Source: Bradyrhizobium xenonodulans
Lineage (GTDB): Bacteria; Pseudomonadota; Alphaproteobacteria; Rhizobiales; Xanthobacteraceae
Length of the DNA: 64,000 nucleotides
Direction: 5' to 3'
NCBI RefSeq assembly: GCF_027594865.1
Contig: NZ_CP089391.1
Span: forward strand, 7,780,501 to 7,844,500
Position numbers and translations under genes: made by a program. This document shows, piece after piece, positions 54,281 through 63,780 of the stretch; position 1 is the first letter of the stretch, and each line of letters starts with the position of its first letter. The notes below the pieces were generated by a model. It was given only the letters and a program-made list of their open reading frames with translations. It was not told where the DNA came from and did not search any database.

Positions 54281-55780
54281 TGCCCTCTGCCGCTCGTTGC
54301 GGATGGTGAGGAGTTCCACGGGGCGGTCGGGGATGACGATCCGGAAGGTGGCGCCGAGGGTGCCTTCGACCAGATGGATCTCGCCGCCATGGGCGCGGAC
54401 CAGCTCGGCGGCGATGGCAAGGCCAAGCCCGCTGCCGCCGGGACGGCCGGAGGTCTGGAACGCCTCGAACAGATGCTCCCGGGTCTTCGGCGGCACGCCC
54501 GGGCCGGTGTCGGAGACCTCCACGATGGCGACGGCGCCTTCGCGCTTTCCGGTGATCCGGATCTGCTGCACGCCACTGTCGCCGGATGCGGCATGGCTTT
54601 CCAGCGCCTGGGCGGCGTTGCGGACGAGGTTGAGCAGCACGCGGAAGAGCTGGTCGGGATCGGCATCGACGGCGAGCCCGCGCTCGATCGCGGCGACCCA
54701 GGCGATCGAGGCGTCGCTGGCGAGGCCCGCGGTCTCGCGCACCTCCAGCACCACCGGCTCGATCAGGATCATGCGGCGGTCGGGTGCGGCCTCCTGGGCG
54801 CGGCCGTAGGACAGCGTCGACTGGCAGAAGGCGATGGCGCGCTCGAGCGAGCGCACCAACTTCGGCGCGAAGCGCTGCACCCGCGGATCCGGCACGCTGG
54901 CGAGCTGATCCGACAAAAGCTGGGCCGAGGCGAGCAGGTTGCGCAGATCGTGGTTGATCTTGGACACCGCAAGGCCAAGGGCGGCGAGCCGGCTCTTCTG
55001 ATGCAGCATCGACATCAGATCGCGCTGCATGTCCGACAATTCGCGCTCGGCAACGCCGATTTCGTCGCTACGCTGGCTCGGCACGATGATCCCGGCCGAG
55101 CTCTCGGGGTTCTCGTGGAAGCCGACCAGGCTGGCGGTGAGCCGCCGCATCGGCCGCACGAACAGATAATGGAGCGCGAGATAGACGAGGCCCGCGGTCA
55201 AAACCGCGATGATCAGCGCGACGACCACGACGTTGCGGGAGAAGCGGTACATCGACTGGCGCAACGGCAGCTCGTCGGTCACGATCTCGATGAACTGGGC
55301 GTTGCCGACGCCGGGCCCGACGATACGGATGGCCTGGTTGCCGGTCTCCAGCATCATCCGGAACGAGCCGGTGATCGCTTCCCACACCGTCATGTCGCGC
55401 AGGTCGATGTCATGCTCGATGGCGGTGGGCAGGTTGTCGCTGGCGAGCAGCCGGCGCTGCTGCCCCATCTTGATGGCGACGGCGCGGGCGTTGATGCTCT
55501 TCAGGATTTCCCGCGACAGCGAATCCGGAACCATGCCGAGCGGGGCGGCGTCGAGCACCAGCGCGGCCGTGTTGGCCGCCGCGACGCGGTCGTTGAGCCG
55601 GTTGACCCAGAAGTTGGCGATGGCGGGCACATAGAGCAGGATTGCGGCAATCATCACCAGGGGCACGGTGAGCAGCAACAGCTTGCCAGACAGCCCAAGC
55701 CGGCGCGGACCACCGGGCCGCATCGCCGGCTGGCCCGGCTGATCCGGATCCTGGATCGGCTGGAGGTCTGTCGCTGCCAC
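54278..55780 (-). CDS. orphan sensor histidine kinase
   Basis: 500 residues from a GTG at 55780, preceded by AGGGG at 7-8 bases; longer readings up to 55915 have no ribosome site. Transmembrane helices near residues 33-52 and 195-215 flank a ~140-residue periplasmic sensor, followed by HAMP (VRPMRRLTASLVGFHENPES). The phospho-accepting histidine lies in SKINHDLRNLLASAQ, and the ATPase domain has NLVRNAAQAL (N box), DTGPGVPP (G1) and GSGLGLAIAAELV (G2). No response regulator is adjacent. The stop codon is inside the repeat at 54222-54280. Confidence 0.9.
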   Translation of the reverse strand: MAATDLQPIQDPDQPGQPAMRPGGPRRLGLSGKLLLLTVPLVMIAAILLYVPAIANFWVNRLNDRVAAANTAALVLDAAPLGMVPDSLSREILKSINARAVAIKMGQQRRLLASDNLPTAIEHDIDLRDMTVWEAITGSFRMMLETGNQAIRIVGPGVGNAQFIEIVTDELPLRQSMYRFSRNVVVVALIIAVLTAGLVYLALHYLFVRPMRRLTASLVGFHENPESSAGIIVPSQRSDEIGVAERELSDMQRDLMSMLHQKSRLAALGLAVSKINHDLRNLLASAQLLSDQLASVPDPRVQRFAPKLVRSLERAIAFCQSTLSYGRAQEAAPDRRMILIEPVVLEVRETAGLASDASIAWVAAIERGLAVDADPDQLFRVLLNLVRNAAQALESHAASGDSGVQQIRITGKREGAVAIVEVSDTGPGVPPKTREHLFEAFQTSGRPGGSGLGLAIAAELVRAHGGEIHLVEGTLGATFRIVIPDRPVELLTIRNERQRA

Positions 55781-55972
55781 GAAATTCGCCCCTATCGGCT
55801 TTGTAATAGAGCCTAGCTGATGGAGGATGCGACCCGCCCGGGGACGGGTCAAATTACGGATCGCTAATCTCCCAAAGTGGGATGTAAGCGCAGATATCGC
55901 GAGTCGCCACCACAAGGGTTAAAAACCCCGCACAAACAGCGATATTCACCGGAATCGTGCCCTTGTGCGGCG

Positions 55973-56001
55973 TTGACGAAAAGAAGGCACTCCCTTATAA
56001 G
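55973..56001 (+). promoter_or_regulatory. sigma-70 promoter of the rpmH-rnpA-yidC operon
   Basis: TTGACG (55973-55978), exactly 17 bp, then TATAAG (55996-56001), a near-consensus promoter. The leader to rpmH is about 135 nt and contains GGGCC/GGCC-rich hairpin potential around 56050-56085. Confidence 0.75.
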
Positions 56002-56141
56002 CCGCGCAAATTGTCCGCGATGACCCGGTGTGACGCGCCGGGAGCGGCTCTCTTAGGGCCGAAAAAGCCCGTTTGGGCCGCATCTTCCGGACTTTATCAT
56101 CAATTCTACAGGCAAATTGCCCGGTCAGCGGAGAAAAACCC

Positions 56142-56276
56142 GTGAAGCGGACTTATCAACCCAGCAAACTGGTGCGCAAGCGCCGTCACGGCTTCCGTGC
56201 CCGTCTCGCCACTGCCGGCGGCCGCAAGGTTCTCGCCGCCCGCCGCGCCCGCGGCCGCAAGCGTCTGAGCGCCTGA
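56142..56276 (+). CDS. rpmH: 50S ribosomal protein L34
   Basis: 44 residues, GTG start (GTG AAG CGG ACT). [20 protein letters not shown] and the Arg/Lys-rich C-terminus [16 protein letters not shown] are the standard L34 sequence. It is the first gene of the conserved rpmH-rnpA-yidC block, behind a near-consensus promoter. Confidence 0.97.
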   Translation: MKRTYQPSKLVRKRRHGFRARLATAGGRKVLAARRARGRKRLSA

Positions 56277-56303
56277 GCCGGACCCCCTTTTTGGGATTTC
56301 ATC

Positions 56304-56750
56304 ATGGATCGGCTGAGGCAGCGAGCGGATTTCCTCGCCGTTGCCAATGGCGCGCGGGTGAATAGTCCCGCGTTCGTCCTGCAAAGCCTTGACCGCCGAA
56401 GCCTTGGCCGCCAAAACCTTGGCCGCGACGACAGCGGCCCGATCCGGATCGGCTTCACCGTCACCAAAAAGAACGGCAACGCCCCCGAGCGCAATCGCAT
56501 CCGGCGCCGGCTTCGCGAACTGGTGAAGCGGCTCGATCCGGTGTCGATGCAGCCCCATCATGATTACGTGCTGGTCGGCCGACGGGACGCGCTCTCGCGC
56601 GACTTCACGACCATGCTCGACGATCTGCGCATAGCGTTCACGAAGCCCGCGCGGCATACGCACAAGGGACGCGGCCCAAGAATCGATAGCCAAAGAATCG
56701 ACGGCTCAAGGCCCGGCCCCGCTCCTGCGACCAGCCGCAAACCGGATTGA
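56304..56750 (+). CDS. rnpA: ribonuclease P protein component
   Basis: 148 residues, somewhat longer than the usual ~120. The opening MDRLRQRADFLAVANGARV, the VTKKNGNAPERNRIRRRLRE signature with the RNR motif, and DYVLVGRRDALSRDF identify it. It binds RNase P RNA and aids tRNA 5' processing. There is an insertion rich in LGR-type repeats near residues 28-45 and a basic, low-complexity C-terminal tail. The membrane-insertion helper yidD, often found between rnpA and yidC, is absent: yidC starts 10 bp downstream. Confidence 0.95.
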   Translation: MDRLRQRADFLAVANGARVNSPAFVLQSLDRRSLGRQNLGRDDSGPIRIGFTVTKKNGNAPERNRIRRRLRELVKRLDPVSMQPHHDYVLVGRRDALSRDFTTMLDDLRIAFTKPARHTHKGRGPRIDSQRIDGSRPGPAPATSRKPD

Positions 56751-56760
56751 TGACGAGAGA

Positions 56761-58605
56761 ATGATGACCGACAATCGTAACACCATCCTCGCCGTCATTC
56801 TGTCCGGCCTGGTGCTGATCGCCTGGCAGTATTTCTACAACGTGCCGGCGATGGAGAAGCAGCGCGCCCAGCAGCAGGCGCAGGCCGAGCTCCAGAAGAC
56901 CACGCCGCAGCCGACCGCGTCCGCGACGCCGGGCTCGACGCCGCAAGCCGGCGGCGCCGCTCAGCCGTCGACGCCGGCCACGAACCAGGCCCAGCCGGTC
57001 GTCGCCCGCGATACCGCCATTGCGGCCAGCCCGCGCGTCAAGATCGACACGCCGCGGCTGACCGGCAGCGTCTCGCTGAAGGGCGGCCGCATCGACGACC
57101 TCGCGCTGGTGCAGTACCGCGAGACGGTCGACCCGAAATCGCCCGCGATCGTGCTCTATTCGCCCTCGGGCACGGCTGAGCCTTATTACGCCGAGTTCGG
57201 CTGGGTGCCGGCAACCGGCGTGACGGCGAAGCTGCCGGACGCGCAGACCGTCTGGCAGCAGGACGGCAGCGGCAGCCTGACGCCGACGACGCCCGCGGTG
57301 CTGAAATGGGACAATGGCGAGGGCCTCACCTTCCGCCGCACCATTGCGGTCGACGACCACTACCTCTTCACCGTCAAGGACGAGGTGAGCAATGTCGGCA
57401 ACACGCCGGTCACGCTCTATCCGTTCGCGCTGATCTCGCGTCACGGCACGCCGCAGGTCTCGGGCTACTACATCCTGCACGAAGGCCTGATCGGCTATCT
57501 CGATGGCTTGCAGGAATACGCCTACAAGAAGATCGACGAAACCAAGGCGGTCAACTTCAAGGCCACCAACGGCTGGCTCGGCATGACCGACAAGTACTGG
57601 GCCTCGGCGCTGCTGCCGGACACCAGTGCCACGCTTCAGGCGCGCTTCTCGTCGAACCCGGTCGGCAACGTCCACACCTACCAGACCGACTATCTGCTCG
57701 ACCCCGTCACCGTCGCGATCGGCGGCAGTGCGACCACCAATGCGCGGCTGTTCGCCGGCGCCAAGGAAGCCGGTGTGGTCGGCGTGTTCCCGTTCGCCGG
57801 CCTCGGCGGCTACAACAAGGAGCTTGGCCTCAACCATTTCGATCTGTTGATCGACTGGGGCTGGTTCTACTTCATCACCAAGCCGATGTTCCTCGGCCTC
57901 GATTTCTTCTATCGCTTCTTCGGCAATTTCGGCATCTCGATCCTGCTCGTGACCGTCATCGTGAAGCTGCTGTTCTTCCCGCTGGCGAACAAGTCCTACG
58001 CCTCGATGGCGAAGATGAAGTCGGTCCAGCCGCAGCTTCAGGCGCTCAAGGAGCGCTATCCCGACGACAAGGTGAAGCAGCAGCAGGAGATGATGGAGAT
58101 CTACCGCAAGGAGAAGATCAACCCGGTCGCCGGCTGTCTTCCCGTGGTGATCCAGATCCCGGTGTTCTTCTCGCTCTACAAGGTGCTGTTCGTCACCATC
58201 GAGATGCGGCACGCGCCGTTCTACGGCTGGATCAAGGACCTCTCGGCACCGGATCCGACCAATCTGTTCAACCTGTTCGGGCTGATCCCGTTCGATCCGA
58301 CCACGATTCCCGTGTTCGGCCATTACCTCGCGCTCGGCATCTGGCCGATCATCATGGGCATCACGATGTGGTTCCAGATGAAGCTGAACCCGACGCCGCC
58401 GGATCCGACCCAGCAGCTCATCTTCAACTGGATGCCGCTGATCTTCACCTTCATGCTGGCGGGCTTCCCGGCGGGTCTCGTGATCTACTGGGCCTGGAAC
58501 AACACGCTCTCGGTGCTCCAGCAGAGCTTCATCATGCGCCGCAACGGCGTGAAGGTGGAATTATTCGACAATCTCAAGGCGACGTTCGCGAAGAAGGCGA
58601 CGTAG
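56761..58605 (+). CDS. yidC: membrane protein insertase YidC
   Basis: 614 residues. One N-terminal transmembrane helix (ILAVILSGLVLIAWQYFYNV) is followed by an Ala/Pro/Gln-rich linker and the large periplasmic P1 domain (about residues 85-360). The five-helix conserved core has LLVTVIVKLLFFPLANKSYASM and NPVAGCLPVVIQIPVFFSLY. It inserts and folds inner-membrane proteins with SecYEG or alone. Two ATGs in a row (56761, 56764) are both possible starts. Confidence 0.97.
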   Translation: MMTDNRNTILAVILSGLVLIAWQYFYNVPAMEKQRAQQQAQAELQKTTPQPTASATPGSTPQAGGAAQPSTPATNQAQPVVARDTAIAASPRVKIDTPRLTGSVSLKGGRIDDLALVQYRETVDPKSPAIVLYSPSGTAEPYYAEFGWVPATGVTAKLPDAQTVWQQDGSGSLTPTTPAVLKWDNGEGLTFRRTIAVDDHYLFTVKDEVSNVGNTPVTLYPFALISRHGTPQVSGYYILHEGLIGYLDGLQEYAYKKIDETKAVNFKATNGWLGMTDKYWASALLPDTSATLQARFSSNPVGNVHTYQTDYLLDPVTVAIGGSATTNARLFAGAKEAGVVGVFPFAGLGGYNKELGLNHFDLLIDWGWFYFITKPMFLGLDFFYRFFGNFGISILLVTVIVKLLFFPLANKSYASMAKMKSVQPQLQALKERYPDDKVKQQQEMMEIYRKEKINPVAGCLPVVIQIPVFFSLYKVLFVTIEMRHAPFYGWIKDLSAPDPTNLFNLFGLIPFDPTTIPVFGHYLALGIWPIIMGITMWFQMKLNPTPPDPTQQLIFNWMPLIFTFMLAGFPAGLVIYWAWNNTLSVLQQSFIMRRNGVKVELFDNLKATFAKKAT

Positions 58606-58610
58606 CGATA

Positions 58611-58727
58611 CTTCGAGCTCATCCTGAGGAGCGGCCGCAAGGCTGCGTCTCGAAGATGGCCACGAGCACCGGGGCCTGCATGGTCCGAGACGGCGCTTAC
58701 GCGCCTCCTCACCATGAGGGACTAACA
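58611..58727. repeat. palindromic intergenic repeat (CGTCATCCTGAGG family), copy 2
   Basis: CTCATCCTGAGGAGC at one end and CTCCTCACCATGAGGG at the other, with inner CGAAGATGGCC and GGTCCGAGACGG blocks. It lies between yidC and engB, so it may partly terminate or process the transcript. Confidence 0.65.
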
Positions 58728-58738
58728 AAGAGCTTCGC

Positions 58739-59392
58739 ATGACCGACGACAAAGATGCGAAGCTGATCGAGGCCGGGCGAAAGCTGTTCGCGCGCGACTG
58801 GCAGTTCATCTGGGCCTCGCCCTCGATCCAGACGCTGCCGCCGATGGCGGGGCTGGAGATCGCCTTTGCCGGCCGCTCCAATGTCGGCAAGTCGAGCCTG
58901 ATCAACGCGCTCACGGGCCGCAACGCGCTGGCGCGCACCTCGCACACGCCGGGCCGCACCCAGGAGCTGATCTTCTTCGAGGTCCCCGGGAAAGGCGACC
59001 TGCGCCTCGTCGACATGCCCGGCTATGGCTATGCCAAGGCGCCGAAAAGCCAGGTCGCGTCCTGGACCGAGCTGATCCACACATTCCTGCTGGGACGCGC
59101 CAGCCTCGCGCGCGTCTACGTGCTGGTCGACGCGCGGCATGGCCTCAAGGATGTCGACCTCGAGGTCCTCAAGACGCTCGACCGCTCCGCCGTCAGCTAC
59201 CAGATCGTGCTGACCAAGGCCGACCAGGTGAAGGCGACCGAGCTGCAATCGCGCATCGCCGAGACCGAGGCCGCGCTGGCCAAGCACCCGGCCGCGTTCC
59301 CGAACGTGCTCGCGACCTCGTCGCGCAGCGCGACCGGTATGGAGAGCTTGCGCGCCGCGATGGCGAAGCTTTTGGAAGAGCGGAGCAAGTAA
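58739..59392 (+). CDS. engB: ribosome biogenesis GTP-binding protein
   Basis: 217 residues (also named ysxC/yihA). GTPase motifs: G1 GRSNVGKSS, G2 region HTPGRTQ, G3 DMPGYGYAKA, G4 LTKADQVK, G5 TSS. It is needed for 50S assembly. It shares one base with the following DUF423 gene (TAATG), so the two are coupled. Confidence 0.96.
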   Translation: MTDDKDAKLIEAGRKLFARDWQFIWASPSIQTLPPMAGLEIAFAGRSNVGKSSLINALTGRNALARTSHTPGRTQELIFFEVPGKGDLRLVDMPGYGYAKAPKSQVASWTELIHTFLLGRASLARVYVLVDARHGLKDVDLEVLKTLDRSAVSYQIVLTKADQVKATELQSRIAETEAALAKHPAAFPNVLATSSRSATGMESLRAAMAKLLEERSK

Positions 59393-59763
59393 TGGTGGCG
59401 TTCCGCCTATTGATCGGGCTTGCCGGTTTGATGGGCGCCGCCGGGGTCGCGCTGGCCGCCGCCTCCGCCCACGGCGCTGACGCGAGCCGGCTTGCCTCCG
59501 CGAGCGCCATGCTGCTGTTTCATGCAACTGCCATACTCGCACTTGCAGCGGTCGCCTTGCACGCGCGCGGCCTTCTGCATGGCGGAATTGGCCTCATCGC
59601 GGCGTTCGGCTTCGTGATCGGTGCCGCGCTGTTCGCGGGCGACCTCACCTTGCGGCAATATGCCGGACACTCGCTGTTTCCGTTCGCGGCGCCGACGGGT
59701 GGAACGGTGATGATCTTGGGCTGGCTGGCGGTGACGCTGGCGGCGATGGTGGCGCGGAAGTGA
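59392..59763 (+). CDS. DUF423 family small membrane protein
   Basis: 123 residues with four hydrophobic helices. The typical N-terminus LIGLAGLMGAAGVALAAASA, the central LLFHATAILALAAVALHARG and the C-terminal FAAPTGGTVMILGWLAV are characteristic of DUF423 (YgdD-like). The function is unknown. The start overlaps the engB stop. Confidence 0.9.
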   Translation: MVAFRLLIGLAGLMGAAGVALAAASAHGADASRLASASAMLLFHATAILALAAVALHARGLLHGGIGLIAAFGFVIGAALFAGDLTLRQYAGHSLFPFAAPTGGTVMILGWLAVTLAAMVARK

Positions 59764-59769
59764 CGCTTT

Positions 59770-59802
59770 CTCTTACCCTCCCCTGGAGGGGGAGAGTAAG
59801 AG
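59770..59802. terminator. hairpin between the DUF423 gene and argB
   Basis: CTCTTACCCTCCCC, loop TGGA, GGGGGAGAGTAAGAG: a near-perfect stem without a long T tract. It may be a terminator or another repeat unit. Confidence 0.45.
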
Positions 59803-59877
59803 CGAACACCACACTTTGCGCCCCGCGCGCCAATCGGATAGAACGCGCACCGACCGACCCGCCAGCGAGACCGTGAC

Positions 59878-60765
59878 ATGACCGACATCTCCCCGCTCGA
59901 CCAGGCCCGCATCCTGTCCGAAGCGCTGCCGCACATGCAGCAGTATGACGAGGAAACCATCGTCATCAAATATGGCGGCCATGCCATGGGCGACGAGGAG
60001 ACCGCGAAGAACTTTGCCCGCGACATCGTGCTGCTGGAGCAGACCGCGATCAATCCGGTCGTGGTGCATGGCGGCGGGCCGCAGATCGCGACCATGCTCA
60101 AGCGCCTCGGCATCGTCTCGGAGTTCGCAGCGGGCCTGCGCATCACCGACGCTGCGACCATCGAGATCGTCGAGATGGTGCTCGCCGGCTCCGTCAACAA
60201 GCAGATCGTCGGCTACATCAACGAGGCCGGCGGCAAGGCCGTGGGACTGTCGGGCAAGGACGGCAACATGGTGAAGGCGTCGAAGACGACGCGCACCATC
60301 ATCGATCCGGACTCGCATATCGAAAAGGCGGTCGATCTCGGCTTCGTAGGCGACCCCGAGAAGGTCGATCTCACGCTGCTCAACCAGTTGATCGGCTATG
60401 AGCTGATCCCGGTGCTGGCGCCGCTCGCGACCTCCAAGGAAGGCCTGACGCTGAACGTCAACGCCGACACCTTTGCCGGTGCCGTCGCCGGCGCGCTGAA
60501 GGCAAAACGCCTGCTGCTGCTCACCGACGTGCCGGGCGTGCTGGACAAGTCCAAGAAGCTGATCCCGCAGCTCTCGGTGAAGGACGCGCGCAAACTGATC
60601 GCCGACGGAACCATCTCCGGCGGCATGATCCCGAAGGTCGAGACCTGCATCTACGCGCTCGAGCAGGGCGTGGAGGGTGTCGTCATCATCGACGGCAAGA
60701 TGCAGCACGCGGTGCTGCTCGAGCTCTTCACCAACCAGGGCACGGGAACGCTGATCCACAAGTGA
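59878..60765 (+). CDS. argB: acetylglutamate kinase
   Basis: 295 residues. Amino-acid-kinase motifs include [10 protein letters not shown] near the N-terminus, [14 protein letters not shown] for phosphate binding, and [20 protein letters not shown] and [14 protein letters not shown] in the ATP half. It carries out the second step of arginine synthesis, N-acetylglutamate phosphorylation. The length fits the arginine-inhibitable group. Its stop overlaps the next gene start. Confidence 0.96.
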   Translation: MTDISPLDQARILSEALPHMQQYDEETIVIKYGGHAMGDEETAKNFARDIVLLEQTAINPVVVHGGGPQIATMLKRLGIVSEFAAGLRITDAATIEIVEMVLAGSVNKQIVGYINEAGGKAVGLSGKDGNMVKASKTTRTIIDPDSHIEKAVDLGFVGDPEKVDLTLLNQLIGYELIPVLAPLATSKEGLTLNVNADTFAGAVAGALKAKRLLLLTDVPGVLDKSKKLIPQLSVKDARKLIADGTISGGMIPKVETCIYALEQGVEGVVIIDGKMQHAVLLELFTNQGTGTLIHK

Positions 60766-61820
60766 TGAGCGCGCGGCCAGGAACAGAGCTGGGAGAGCGG
60801 CGGCCTCGCCGCTCGCCCCTCACGCGTTTCCTGATGACGCTGCCGGCCGCGGCCGTCTCATTTGTCTTCTCCTCCGCGCCCGCCTTCGCCGACCTCAAGA
60901 TCTGCAACCGCATGTCCTATGTGGTCGAGGCCGCGATCGGCATCGACGACAAGGCGGCGACCGCGACGCGGGGCTGGTTCAGGATCGATCCCGCCACCTG
61001 CCGCGTGGTGGTGCAGGGCACGTTGATCGCCGACCGCATCCTGCTCAATGCCCGCGCGCTCGGCGTCTACGGCGCCTCGCCGATCCCGCAGAACGGCAGC
61101 GACATGCTGTGCGTGGCGCAGGACAATTTCGTCATCGCGGCCGCACGGCAGTGCCGCAGCGGCCAGACGCAAGTCGCCTTTACGCAAGTGACACCGACGC
61201 AAGGAGCGGACGGCAATTTGGTCTCCTATCTCGCCGAGGATTCGGAATATGACGATGAGCAGGCGCGCCTTGCCGGCATCCAGCGGCTACTGGTGATCGC
61301 GGGCTATGACGCCGCCCCAATCGACGGCGTCGACGGGCCGAAGACGCAGGCTGCGCTGGCCGCCTTCCTGAAGAGCCGCGGATTGCCGGCGGACATCGTG
61401 TCGTCGCCCAACTTCTTCAAGACCATGATCGACGCGGTGCAGACGCCGTCTGCGACCGGCCTGACCTGGTGCAACGACACACCGCACAAGGTGATGGCGG
61501 CGATCGCGACCGACGACGGCAAGTCCGTGACGAGCCGCGGCTGGTATCGCATCGATCCCAGGACCTGCCTGCATCCAGATGTGACCGGCCAGCCGAAACA
61601 GATCTTCAGCTTCGCGGAAGCCATCGACGCCGACAACCGCGTGATCAAGCTGAAGGACAGGCCGCTGAACTGGGGCGGCGACAAGCAGCTCTGCACACGC
61701 GAGACAAAATTCGAGACCGTTGAGCAGACCGATTGCGGCGCGCGCGGTTTCGGCGCGACGGGCTTTGGCGCGGTGGATATGAGCAGCGGCGGCAAGACGC
61801 TGCGGTTTGCGATGCCGTGA
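60765..61820 (+). CDS. secreted protein with two DUF1036 domains flanking a peptidoglycan-binding-like segment
   Basis: 351 residues from the ATG at 60765, which overlaps the argB stop (TGATG); the GTG at 60762 is also possible. A signal peptide (LPAAAVSFVFSSAPAFA) is followed by a first DUF1036 unit (LKICNRMSYVVEAAIGI...GWFRIDPATCRVV). A central helical PG-binding-1-like piece follows (IQRLLVIAGYDAAPIDGVDG), and then a second DUF1036 unit (LTWCNDTPHKVMAAIAT...GWYRIDPRTCL). Paired cysteines recur at matching places. The role is unknown; periplasmic wall binding is suggested by the middle segment. Confidence 0.88.
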   Translation: MSARPGTELGERRPRRSPLTRFLMTLPAAAVSFVFSSAPAFADLKICNRMSYVVEAAIGIDDKAATATRGWFRIDPATCRVVVQGTLIADRILLNARALGVYGASPIPQNGSDMLCVAQDNFVIAAARQCRSGQTQVAFTQVTPTQGADGNLVSYLAEDSEYDDEQARLAGIQRLLVIAGYDAAPIDGVDGPKTQAALAAFLKSRGLPADIVSSPNFFKTMIDAVQTPSATGLTWCNDTPHKVMAAIATDDGKSVTSRGWYRIDPRTCLHPDVTGQPKQIFSFAEAIDADNRVIKLKDRPLNWGGDKQLCTRETKFETVEQTDCGARGFGATGFGAVDMSSGGKTLRFAMP

Positions 61821-61834
61821 TTGAGAGAGTGTTG

Positions 61835-62530
61835 ATGAAATCTCCCCGCACCTTCGCCCATGTCGACACCTGGGTGTTCGACCTCGACAACACGCTTTAT
61901 CCGCATCACGTCAATCTGTGGCAGCAGGTCGATGCGCGGATCGGGGAGTTCGTCTGCAACTGGCTGAACGTCAGCCCAGCGGAAGCGCGCAACATCCAGA
62001 AGGACTATTATCGGCGCTTCGGCACCACCATGCGCGGCATGATGACCCTGCATGGCGTCTCCGCCGACGACTACCTCGCCTATGTCCACAAGATCGACCA
62101 TTCGCCGCTGGAGCCGAACCCGGCACTCGGTGCAGCGATCGCAAAACTGCCCGGGCGCAAGCTGATCCTGACCAACGGCTCGGTCGACCATGTCGACGCG
62201 GTGCTGGCGCGGCTCGGCTTTGCTGCGCATTTCGACGGCGTGTTCGACATCATCGCGGCCGGCTTCGAGCCGAAACCGGCGGAGCAGACCTACCGGAAAT
62301 TCCTCGGCGACCATGCGGTCGATCCGGCCCGCGCCGCGATGTTCGAGGACCTCGCCCGCAACCTCACCGTCCCGCATGCGCTCGGCATGACCACCGTGCT
62401 GGTGGTGCCTGACGGCACCAAGGAGGTCGTGCGCGAGGACTGGGAACTGGAAGGTCGGGACGCCGCCCATGTCGACCACGTCACGGACGATCTGGCGGGG
62501 TTTTTGGCGGGATTGTCTCACCCCAAATAG
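61835..62530 (+). CDS. HAD-family pyrimidine 5'-nucleotidase-like phosphatase
   Basis: 231 residues. Motif I is VFDLDNTLYP with the nucleophile and acid aspartates, motif II LILTNGSVDH, and motif III/IV lies around FEPKPAEQTYRKFL and AAMFEDLARNL. The cap arrangement fits the SDT1/pyrimidine 5'-nucleotidase subgroup. It would dephosphorylate pyrimidine nucleotides or related phosphates in the cytoplasm. The start 14 bp after the DUF1036 gene suggests cotranscription with argB. Confidence 0.9.
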   Translation: MKSPRTFAHVDTWVFDLDNTLYPHHVNLWQQVDARIGEFVCNWLNVSPAEARNIQKDYYRRFGTTMRGMMTLHGVSADDYLAYVHKIDHSPLEPNPALGAAIAKLPGRKLILTNGSVDHVDAVLARLGFAAHFDGVFDIIAAGFEPKPAEQTYRKFLGDHAVDPARAAMFEDLARNLTVPHALGMTTVLVVPDGTKEVVREDWELEGRDAAHVDHVTDDLAGFLAGLSHPK

Positions 62531-62630
62531 CCGTCATACCCCGCGAAGGCGGGTATCCAGTAATCACCGCTATCGCGTTTCATCACCACCGCCGCGGCGT
62601 ACTGGATCACCCGCTTTCGCGGGTGATGAC
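62531..62630. repeat. palindromic intergenic repeat (CCGTCATACCCCGCGAAGG type)
   Basis: Outer arms CGTCATACCC and GGGTGATGAC-like, with inner CCGCGAAGGCGGG and CCCGCTTTCGCGGG stems and TCCAGTA...TACTGGA between them. It lies between the HAD gene and dapD and is a typical abundant rhizobial repeat. Confidence 0.7.
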
Positions 62631-62716
62631 AGCTGAGTATGCCTTGACTCCGTCCCGCCAAATCCCGAAAAAGCGCTCCAATCCATCAAAATTCCCGTCC
62701 TGAAGAGGAAATCCCG

Positions 62717-63562
<846 letters not shown>

Positions 63563-63583
63563 GATCAGTCTGCAGGATGTAAT

Positions 63584-63703
63584 CCGTCACCCTGAGGTGG
63601 CCGCCCCTTCAGCGGCCCTCGAAGGGCGACGGCCCGGCTGGTAGCTGCATCCCGGCCGTTCATCCTTCGAGGCTCGCTACGCGAGCACCTCAGGATGACG
63701 GGT
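63584..63703. repeat. palindromic intergenic repeat (CGTCATCCTGAGG family), copy 3
   Basis: CCGTCACCCTGAGGTG and CACCTCAGGATGACGGG form the outer stem; inner stems include CTCGAAGGGCGACGG and ATCCTTCGAGG. It lies between dapD and the DUF805 gene. Confidence 0.75.
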
Positions 63704-63780
63704 CCCATAGCCTTATCGAACCCACCCTCCCTCCATCGCGACCAATTTCCGGGCGGCCTGCACCGCCCGGAGCCTCGCGC

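Noticed and set aside
56638..58323. 561-codon minus-strand ORF opposite yidC
   Set aside because: Shadow of yidC with a low-complexity His/Arg/Glu product and no ribosome site.
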